This document shows, in pieces, positions 5,979 to 11,773 of a DNA stretch of 11,773 nucleotides (position 1 is the stretch's first letter; every line of letters begins with the position of its first letter). The position numbers were made by a program, and so were the translations under genes. Source of the DNA: Baffinella frigidus. Its lineage: Eukaryota > Cryptophyceae > Cryptomonadales > Baffinellaceae. The notes beneath the pieces are model-generated. The model had not been told where the DNA came from. It saw only the letters and a list, made by a program, of their open reading frames with translations, and searched no databases. Location: positions 333,428-345,200 of the forward strand of contig MU646329.1 of assembly GCA_026770585.1 (NCBI GenBank), in the 5' to 3' direction.

Positions 5979-7505
5979 AACCCTAAACCCAGAACCCTCA
6001 ACCCAAAACACTGAATCCTACAACCTCAATCCAAAAATCTGAACCCACAACCCTCAACCCTAACCGAACCGTATATCTTATACCCTAAACCCCACACCCT
6101 AAACTCTGACACCCCCAATCTCAAAACCTCAAAACGTAAATCCTAAACCTGAACCATAAACGATAAACCCTAAACCTAAACCTTAAACACTAAACCCTGA
6201 ACCCCAAACCCTAAACCCTGACACCTAGATCCTAAACCCTAAACCCTAAACCCTGAACTCTGAATACTGAACCCTTAACCCTAAACTCTAAATCCTGAAC
6301 CCTAAACCCTGAATACCAAGCCCTGAAATAAACAATAAACCATACAACCTAAACCCTAAACCCTTAAATGCTAAACCCTAATCATTAAAAACTAAGCCCT
6401 AAACCATTAAAACCTCAATTATAAACCAAAAAATCAACATAAACCCTCAACCAAAACATTAAAACCCAAACGTGAAACCAAAAACCCCACCCTAAACCCA
6501 AACCCTGAACCCTAACCCCTGAACTAAAAAACAAATGAACCATCAGTCCTAAACCCATAACACTGAACACTAAACCCTAATGGCTAAATCTTGAACTTTA
6601 CACCCAACACCCTAAACCCTGATCCTTGCACCCTGAACTCTAAACTCTAAACCCTAAACCATCAACCCTATACCCTAAACTCTAAATCCTAAATCCCAAT
6701 CCCTGAACCAAAATCCTAAAACCTAAACCCTAAAAACCAAAATCCTACATCCTAAACCCCAAACCCCGAACCCTGACCCCTCCCAGCCCTAAACCCTAAA
6801 CTTTTCACCCAACACCGTAAACCCTACACCCTACACCTTAAACCCTAAACCCTAAACCCTAAAACCTAAACCCTAAACCCTAAACCCTGAACCACACACC
6901 ACAAACCACAAACCAGAAACCCTAAACACTGAATCCTAAACCCTGAACCCTCAACCCCACACGCTAAACCATAAACACAAAATCATAAACCTTGAACTCT
7001 AACCCCTCAACCCTCAACCCTTAATTCTGAACCTCAAACCTTTAACCCTAAATCCTAACCCTGAACGATCAACCCTCAAACCCAAACTCTAAACTCTAAA
7101 TCCTAAACCCCAAACCTCAAACCCTCAATCCCAAACCCCAAATCCTGAACCCTAATCGCTGTTTCCTAAACCCCGAACTCAAACCCCTAAACCCCCAACC
7201 CTCGACCCAAACCCCCACACAATTGAGACTAAACCCCACACCCGAAACCCGAAACCCCAAACACCAAACCCTGAACCATGATCCATAAACCACAGACCCT
7301 ACAGACCTACACCCTTACACCCAAGACCCAAACCTTCATCCCTCATCCCTAATCCCTAAACCCTAAACCCTAAACCCTAAACCCTTGACTCTCAACCCTG
7401 AACCTTAAACCACTAACCACTAACCCTGAACACCACACCCTAAACCCTAAACCCTAAACCCTGAACCCTGAACCCTGAACCCTGAACCCTAAACCCTGAA
7501 CCCTG
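5979..7505 (+). repeat. Long degenerate CCCTAAA (telomere-like) array
   Basis: About 1.5 kb of decayed CCCTAAA, CCCTGAA, CCCTCAA and CCCAAA units on the C-rich strand, with short near-perfect runs (for example 7434-7472). The orientation equals that of a left telomere. The level of decay varies along it, with more regular blocks near 6830-6890 and 7350-7500. No gene. Confidence 0.9.
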
Positions 7506-7629
7506 TACTCAGTCTCTCACACTCCACAGGGGTACTTAATAGCCCGCTCGTTCTCTGTGTCTCGCACCCCAGGATTTCTTACTGTACTCAACACGAACCA
7601 ACCCCCATAAATCCTCTTCCTGGCAATGC
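7506..7629. other. Short spacer between array and hairpin
   Basis: No gene. It contains a TCTCGCACC phrase and a CACAGGGGTACTT phrase similar to sequence near 730-800, so it probably belongs to the same subtelomeric family as 622-800. Confidence 0.35.
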
Positions 7630-7743
7630 CTACAGGGGTACCTCGCTCATATGAAACCGCCCCCCCCTAGGACCCTACAGTAGGCCTCTGCCTAGGGCCC
7701 TATGGTGGTGCTAGGGGGGGGGGGCAGTTTCTTATGAGCGAGG
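7630..7743. mobile_element. Foldback element with CTAG/C-run arms
   Basis: The left arm 7641-7670 (CCTCGCTCATATGAAAC then C-run then CTAG) and the right arm 7711-7743 are inverted copies with few mismatches; the homopolymer lengths differ. The centre has an imperfect CCCTACAGTAGGC/GCCTAGGGCCCTA stem. 7630-7665 is an inverted relative of 715-750. Confidence 0.7.
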
Positions 7744-7759
7744 CAGCCATGCAGCTCCC

Positions 7760-7850
7760 CGGGATCCTACGAGCTCGAAGGATGCTACAAGCTCGTACGA
7801 AGGTATGTACATACGAGCTCGTACGAGTAGGATTCCTAGGATCCTAGAAT
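7760..7850. repeat. Cluster of short palindromes
   Basis: It contains perfect palindromes GTATGTACATAC (7803-7814), CTCGTACGAG (7818-7827) and CTAGGATCCTAG (7836-7847), plus direct copies of AGCTCGTACGA (7791-7801 and 7816-7826). The TACGAGC vocabulary recurs at 8865-8895. Confidence 0.6.
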
Positions 7851-7936
7851 TTTCTTTTGGAATTTTCCACAGTGGGGATCGACCCAAATGGGGTCGACCT
7901 GGAATTTTGGGTCGACCCAAGACAGATCAAATCCCC

Positions 7937-8008
7937 ACGACCCCAGCAGGGGTCGTCCCACTGGGTCGTCCCAAGGTCCTTTAGTCGTCACCCCGACCCA
8001 GTGGGACG
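7937..8008. repeat. Two adjacent hairpins
   Basis: The first is a perfect 8-bp stem with a 4-nt loop (ACGACCCC 7937-7944, GGGGTCGT 7949-7956). The second is a perfect 15-bp stem, CGTCCCACTGGGTCG (7954-7968) with 7994-8008, around a 25-nt loop containing AAGGTCCTTTAG. The stems overlap by three bases. Upstream, GGGTCGACC motifs occur at about 7896 and 7910. Confidence 0.75.
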
Positions 8009-8017
8009 TCCCACTTT

Positions 8018-8261
8018 GGTTTAGGTCCTTTAGGTTTTAATTTCTCCCAACATATGCCAACGACACGCCGTTCCGTAGAAGGGATCTGCAGGGAAAGTAT
8101 TTTTGCTTTCGGATCGCGTTTAGCTCTCCAGTGCAGAGGCTCGTGAAGAGGGGATACAGGGTGGCTCTCTTGGGGTGTTTGAACTATTCCAAAATTGGAT
8201 CGCACTCGTACACGCACCGAACCCAAGTCAGCCTTTATGAGGCTCATGGTATCCCATGGTT
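8018..8261 (-). repeat. Diverged inverted copy of 4979-5217
   Basis: On the minus strand it runs from AACCATGGGATACC (8261-8248) to ATATGTTGGGAG and CCTAAAGGACCTAAACC (8036-8018). A minus-strand frame is open across it (7981-8283, 100 codons, with FGIVQTPQE), while the plus-strand copy has stops in the equivalent frame. It may be the better-preserved copy of a small coding relic. The product is unknown. Confidence 0.55.
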
Positions 8262-8929
8262 GAAGTTTAAGAGCTTCAATCACGAATACCCCACAAGGTG
8301 AGAGTGATTGTGTAGGGGTGTGAGGTGAGATCAGTCAGACACCAGAGGGTGAAATCAGTTAGACACCAAATGTACGAGGTCAGCACAGCTAAGGGCAATC
8401 TAAGCGTCAGAGGACAGCATCAGCCAGAGTTGCTTTACATAAATGTTGTAAAGCAGCTCGACCCCTAAAAGTAATGCCAGCCAAAGTGAGAGAGAAAGGT
8501 GGATGTGCAGGGATTTTCCCCAGGCTGTACATAATGTAGCTGTGCAAAGACACATGGGGAGCGGCTCGTCTCCGTTAGGGTCAACCTAGGTACAGCTACT
8601 CTTAGCGATTCGCCTCCACCTACAGTTGCGCGGCAGCACGTCCCTAGCTTACCCTTATGCGACATGTCGTCGTCCTCTCAGGCTCATACCCCACCTATCC
8701 ATGCGACGGTCTACATGTTCGGCTGGTCTAAAGGACTTAACTAATCGCCGTCTGCTCCTCTCTGTTCCCAGTTAAGCTTGTTTATTCGGACCGACAGGAA
8801 CAACACTGGCGGGTGGAAGCCGCTTAAACAAGCAATCCCCAAGTCGGACCCCGGCTGTCCTGTACGAGCGTACCTACGAGCGTCGTACCTACGTCCGGGG
8901 CCGACCCCCCAATTTCACATCGTGGCTTG
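8262..8929. other. No gene recognised; minor repeats
   Basis: It holds a 21-bp direct repeat, GGTGARATCAGTYAGACACCA (8324-8344 and 8348-8368, 19 of 21), and a hairpin (GAGTTGCTTTAC at 8427-8438 with GTAAAGCAGCTC at 8448-8459, one mismatch). The short frames have no recognisable domain. Confidence 0.45.
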
Positions 8930-8997
8930 GTGCTACGAAGCTTCGTACGACGTACGAAGCTTCGTAGTCGTACGAAGCTTCGTACATACGAAGCACC
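8930..8997. repeat. Triple palindrome cluster TACGAAGCTTCGTA
   Basis: The perfect 14-bp palindrome occurs at 8934-8947, 8953-8966 and 8971-8984 (spacing 19 and 18 bp), followed by a half copy at 8987-8995. The flanks GGTGCTACGAAG and TACGAAGCACC make the whole block roughly palindromic. The regular spacing of near two helical turns resembles a multi-site binding array. Otherwise it could be a hypervariable palindromic repeat. Confidence 0.8.
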
Positions 8998-9173
8998 GGT
9001 AGACCGGAGACCGCTCTCGCGGGGGTGGTGGCACTGGTGGGGGCTCCGGAACCCGGTCGGTCCGCTCTTCCCGACTGCCTTCCAAGTGACTTCACGGATA
9101 CAGTCCATCTAATAAAATAACCTTATCCATTTACCCCGGATTCCAACCGCTACCCCCAGGCTGGTCCCAAATC

Positions 9174-9201
9174 GTGTAGTAAACATGGATTTTTACTACA
9201 C
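9174..9201. repeat. Perfect 10-bp hairpin formed by the dispersed motif
   Basis: GTGTAGTAAA (9174-9183) and TTTACTACAC (9192-9201) pair perfectly around an 8-nt loop. It lies just outside the candidate left end of the piggyBac-like element. Confidence 0.75.
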
Positions 9202-9508
9202 AATCCGTCCGTTAAAAAGAACTCGTTGTACAAAGGTTGATTAAAAGCGGTCGTAAAATAAACTTCCATCTCTTGTACCGGTACGAGGTATTGAAGCTAA
9301 ATATGGACCATTCGAAAATTATGGACGGTCTTTACCACACAAACGATTTCATTTGTACCACGAGATTTCCGCTATAATACCGTTTAAAACTCAAAAGCTT
9401 CTATCCTCTTGCCGGTTTTGTAGTAGAATAATACCTTTAGAAAATCCGATTTCGGGTAGTTTTGACTTTTGACTCAAAAGTGGCCCTCTTCCGAATCTAG
9501 TCCCGAGG

Positions 9509-10357
9509 ATGGAAGGGCAGGACGTTGCTCGCCAGGCTCTCAGCTTTCCGGAGCCGTTTCAAAACCAACATTCGGCCGGCGGGAGCCCCTCCAAGCCCTG
9601 TAGTAAAGTGGACGGGACGGATGGGGCTGCGGGGGCGGGCGGTGACGATGATGACGATGGTGGCTACCTTTCGTCTGAAGGGGAGGGGATAGAGCTACGG
9701 GATGACGACGGAGCGAGCTCCTCGGACGAGCTGGAGGAGTCTGGGGGGGCAGCTCCGCGCCCTGGTGCTGCTGCAGGCCCTGGGGAGGCTCAAAATCCGG
9801 TGGGAAATATGCCGTTGGCCGCTGTGGTCGTGCACGCCGACTCGGGAATCGGGGCGCAGGCAGGTTCCTCTCGCCTGGACCTGCCCATCAATCCGCGCCG
9901 CAAGGTGAAGGCTTCGAGGCACGGGAGGGAGGAAGGTGATTGGGCAGCAGTGGGCGAGATTCCGGAGGGGTCCACACCTGCGTTTGCGTTCACCGGGGAG
10001 GAGAGCTTTCCCGCGCTTCAGGGGCCTGCGGGCGAGACGCGCTTTCAAAAGGAGGCGAGGTGCGACAAGAAGCTCTTCTATATGCAGCAGTTTCTCGATG
10101 ATGAAATGCTGGAGTTCATCGTTGACCAGTCCAACGCGTACCTGAAGGAGATCCTCAACTCGACGCAGTCCGCGGCGCACAAGCAAGCTCACCCCCTCCG
10201 TGCCTGGCCTCCCAAGTGGGCTGTCAAGGCCAAGAAGATGACTCTTTCCTCGCTGCTTCGCTGGATCGCGCTGCTCTTCTTCATGACGCAGCATCGCGTG
10301 ACGAAGGGGATGAGCGAGGAGGACTTGTGGAAGACGGACTGGTACTACGAAAATTAG
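9509..10357 (+). CDS. PiggyBac transposase-like protein, N-terminal part only
   Basis: This is the longest open frame, 282 residues. Residues 1-125 are low-complexity and acidic (five Asp at 46-50, SSEGEG, DELEE), followed by a basic patch NPRRKVKASRHGR (128-140) that could serve in nuclear import. Residues about 181-282 resemble the start of the piggyBac transposase domain (DDE_Tnp_1_7): LF--FLDDEMLEFIVDQSN (189-209), a Trp-containing linker, a hydrophobic helix MTLSSLLRWIALLFFM (244-259) and a final LWKTDWYYEN. In the family the catalytic Asp triad lies further downstream, and the TAG at 10355 ends the frame before it. The protein is therefore a truncated copy, a first exon, or an exapted N-terminal domain. 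The frame is GC-rich while its flanks are AT-rich. The start is the first ATG in frame; no splice sites are certain. Confidence 0.6.
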   Translation: MEGQDVARQALSFPEPFQNQHSAGGSPSKPCSKVDGTDGAAGAGGDDDDDGGYLSSEGEGIELRDDDGASSSDELEESGGAAPRPGAAAGPGEAQNPVGNMPLAAVVVHADSGIGAQAGSSRLDLPINPRRKVKASRHGREEGDWAAVGEIPEGSTPAFAFTGEESFPALQGPAGETRFQKEARCDKKLFYMQQFLDDEMLEFIVDQSNAYLKEILNSTQSAAHKQAHPLRAWPPKWAVKAKKMTLSSLLRWIALLFFMTQHRVTKGMSEEDLWKTDWYYEN

Positions 10358-10465
10358 GCATGCACCGCACCTGAGTCTAGGAGGAAGGCGGCGCCCCGCG
10401 ACTACTCTCACAGCCTTGCCCGAACGTCCCCTGCATATGTGCACATGGAATTAGGGTTTAGGGAA
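10358..10465. other. Non-coding sequence after the piggyBac-like frame
   Basis: No piggyBac catalytic-domain similarity is visible. It includes TTAGGGTTTAGGG (10451-10463), a minimal G-strand telomere-like run. Confidence 0.4.
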
Positions 10466-10634
10466 GTCCTGGGACACGCCAGCACTCAACCCCCCTGTTT
10501 TCCAGTACAAATCTGTGTTCGAGAATGTCGAATAAAATCAGGGAAAATGCTGGTGCAAGCCCAGGAAGCGGGATCAGACACCTCCAAGGTGGAGGTAACC
10601 GTTTTATAGGAACCATTCGAGTGTCTGGGCAGGA
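10466..10634. repeat. 345-bp-spaced duplication, copy 1
   Basis: Landmarks GTCCTGGGACACGCCAGC (10466), GCAAGCCCAGGAAGC (10555) and GAGTGTCTGG (10619) recur in the same order 345-346 bp downstream. Between landmarks the copies are diverged. On the minus strand both copies keep an open frame with a hydrophobic stretch followed by WRVPG. Confidence 0.6.
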
Positions 10635-10760
10635 TGAAGGTTCCGCCCTAAGGAATTTTCGCCTTCCGCCACCCCATGCTGCTCTCTGGTCTAGCTCTGC
10701 CTCGAAATCACGAAACCGCCACCATACAGGGACGCAGAGCTCGGGGGGCACTCTAAACCA

Positions 10761-10778
10761 CTGGGGCGATCGCCCCAG
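10761..10778. repeat. Perfect 18-bp palindrome
   Basis: CTGGGGCGATCGCCCCAG is identical on both strands. It is flanked by CCA on the left, with a GTGG a few bases to the right. It lies between the two copies of the 345-bp duplication. Confidence 0.9.
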
Positions 10779-10811
10779 ACATAGTGGTGAAGGGAATTGC
10801 TGCTACATGCG

Positions 10812-10979
10812 GTCCTGGGACCCGCCAGCGCTCATACTCGAATTGTTTGAGCGCAAAGATACCTGCGGTGATGCTGAAAAACACCATGATAATGGCGAGG
10901 CAAGCCCAGGAAGCAGGTTCACACAGCAAAATGGTGGGGGGATTTGTAGCATATGGTACTCTTGAGTGTCTGGACACGG
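10812..10979. repeat. 345-bp-spaced duplication, copy 2
   Basis: Counterpart of 10466-10634, with landmarks at 10812, 10900 and 10964. The minus-strand frame here reads a hydrophobic run (CLAIIMVFFSITAGIFAL) and then ERWRVPG, compared with FSLILFDIL and CWRVPG in copy 1. Known function: none recognised. Confidence 0.6.
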
Positions 10980-11174
10980 TGAGTGGGCATCAGTTGGCTG
11001 GAAACATCCCCCCAGGGACTCCTCTTGCCTCTCGCCTGGAATCAGCTGGAAAACCTTGCAAGGGCACCAAAGCGCAGTGGGCGCCATGCTGCTGCTGTAA
11101 AAATCTGTGCGCTCAAAGCAACCGGGATGTACCCTCACCTTTCCAGTCGCTGGGACCGCCGAGGCTACCGCCCG
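10980..11174. other. No gene recognised
   Basis: Short frames only. AAATCTGTG at 11099-11107 resembles ACAAATCTGTGTTCGAG in copy 1, possibly a third very decayed unit. Confidence 0.3.
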
Positions 11175-11196
11175 TCCGCCCGCCCGCCCACCCCTC

Positions 11197-11272
11197 GGGT
11201 TGAGGGTTGAGGGTTTGGGGTTGAAGGTTCAGGATCAGGGTTCAGGGTCTAGGGTCTAGGGTCTGGAGTTGA
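11197..11272 (-). repeat. G-strand telomere-like tract between direct repeats
   Basis: Decayed GGGTTGA, GGGTTTG and GGGTCTA units. The tract is flanked by near-identical C-rich segments (11175-11193 and 11274-11293, both (CCGC)n ending CCCACC), giving the appearance of an insertion with a duplicated target or of unequal exchange. Confidence 0.65.
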
Positions 11273-11293
11273 GCGCCCGCCCGCCCGCCCACC

Positions 11294-11485
11294 GCTCCGC
11301 TTGTCCTGACCAGCTCCGAAACCCAGATCAGCTGGCTGACGCGGCGGGCCGCGTCCGCGCGGGGTGCGCCGCGCCGGCAAACGCCCATGGAACACCCCAG
11401 GGCCCTCGCCCAGGTTAAAGCGACACGTTCCGCCCCCCCGGCTGGCCGGGAGCCCCCCAGCGGCCCCCCTCATTCCCGGATCCGA
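11294..11485. other. GC-rich region, no gene recognised
   Basis: High-GC block with CGCGGCGGGCCGCG-type self-complementary segments. It is neither rRNA nor a recognised coding region as far as I can tell. An AATAAA hexamer lies at 11486-11491. Confidence 0.3.
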
Positions 11486-11518
11486 AATAAAGGGATTATA
11501 ATCACTTGAGATTTTGGA

Positions 11519-11675
11519 CCGGCAAGAGGATAAACGACGTTTTTTTGTCGTTTTTTTGCCTTGATCGATTTCCTTCTTTACTACACGTTTCGCGAAGCAA
11601 TTCAGCCGCGAGTTGACAGTTGACTAATTCGAGATCAAATTGTATGGGGATTGTGTGGTAAGAAAGGTCCATATT
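11519..11675. repeat. Right subterminal block of the piggyBac-like element
   Basis: It contains the inverse of 9402-9415 (11519-11532), a 7-bp stem-loop with T-rich loop (11532-11538/11547-11553), TTTACTACAC (11577), GAGTTGAC (11611), the inverse of TTACCACACAA (11651) and the inverse of AATATGGACC (11666). It is AT-rich, like the left flank 9200-9500. Confidence 0.55.
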
Positions 11676-11773
11676 AGAATTAGAATGTTTCGGCAGCTGT
11701 AAAAGGGCCGGTTTTCAATTGACCTTAGTTCAAACACTCGTTAATTATTTGCGGAGATTTTTAGATCAGAGTG

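Larger units (their letters stand above)
9212..11744 (+). mobile_element. Candidate piggyBac-like element
   Basis: TTAA occurs at 9212-9215 and 11741-11744. Inside, inverted blocks appear in matching order: 9300-9309 with 11666-11675 (AATATGGACC), TTACCACACAA at 9332 with its inverse at 11651, and TATCCTCTTGCCGG (9402-9415) with its perfect 14-bp inverse at 11519-11532. A looser match (about 9216-9250 with 11702-11737) lies nearer the ends. PiggyBac elements target TTAA and are commonly 2-3 kb. The termini do not show the classic CCCTAG-type ends, and spacing between blocks differs between sides, so the exact limits are inferred. Confidence 0.45.

Noticed and set aside
5979-7505. Possible CRISPR-like array
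   Set aside because: There are no fixed-length repeats with unique spacers; the units are 7-bp telomere-like variants.
8427-8459. Hairpin considered as a tRNA or small RNA gene
   Set aside because: Only one stem is present, with no cloverleaf, tRNA promoter boxes or terminator-like T-run.
8889-9108. Minus-strand frames with repeated SYVVRSFV-like peptides
   Set aside because: The peptide repeats are translations of the TACGAAGCTTCGTA palindromes; the DNA repeat explains them.
9695-10444. 249-codon minus-strand frame opposite the piggyBac-like gene
   Set aside because: It is antisense to the recognised domain and is Arg/Leu-rich, as expected for the shadow of a GC-rich coding strand.
10761-10778. 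HIP1-like GCGATCGC octamer suggesting cyanobacterial origin
   Set aside because: Single occurrence within a palindrome; everything else in the window is eukaryotic in style.
11294-11485. GC-rich block considered as an rRNA fragment
   Set aside because: I could not match it to conserved rRNA segments.

Overview
This window looks like the left end of a eukaryotic chromosome. It opens with 14 uninterrupted 7-bp units (ACCCTAC, G-strand GTAGGGT) in the orientation expected of a left telomere. Inside lie long, decayed arrays of the related plant/algal-type repeat CCCTAAA. TTTAGGG-type repeats, a piggyBac-like coding fragment, AT-rich spacers and the absence of bacterial gene packing suggest an alga or other protist. 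I cannot name the species from sequence alone.

The window is almost entirely non-coding. Layout: 1-98 telomeric repeat; 99-2435 a dense series of foldback (hairpin) elements; 2438-2735 short telomere-like tracts in both orientations; 2782-3167 two tandem hairpins built from four related 43-44 bp arms; 3223-3734 no recognisable gene; 3735-4836 a 1.1-kb near-perfect inverted repeat; 4854-5217 a repeat family whose diverged inverted copy sits at 8018-8261; 5218-5714 GC-rich sequence with no recognisable gene; 5809-5932 another foldback; 5979-7505 a 1.5-kb degenerate CCCTAAA array; 7630-8930 more foldbacks and short palindromes; 8930-8997 a cluster of three copies of one 14-bp palindrome.

The right end (about 9200-11773) carries the only coding region I support. 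It is a 282-residue protein with an acidic leader and a C-terminal part resembling the N-terminal domain of piggyBac transposases; it stops before the catalytic core. It is flanked by matching inverted blocks and by TTAA on both sides (9212 and 11741), so I propose a candidate 2.5-kb piggyBac-like element. Inside it are a 345-bp imperfect duplication and a G-rich telomere-like tract between direct repeats.

The most interesting thread is a short motif, TTACTACAC, found eight times exactly (plus three close variants). It lies in or beside hairpins at 1.6, 2.0, 2.2, 5.9, 9.2 and 11.6 kb, including the flanks of the piggyBac-like gene. It may link the small hairpin elements to that transposase. 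This is inference and needs genome-wide testing.
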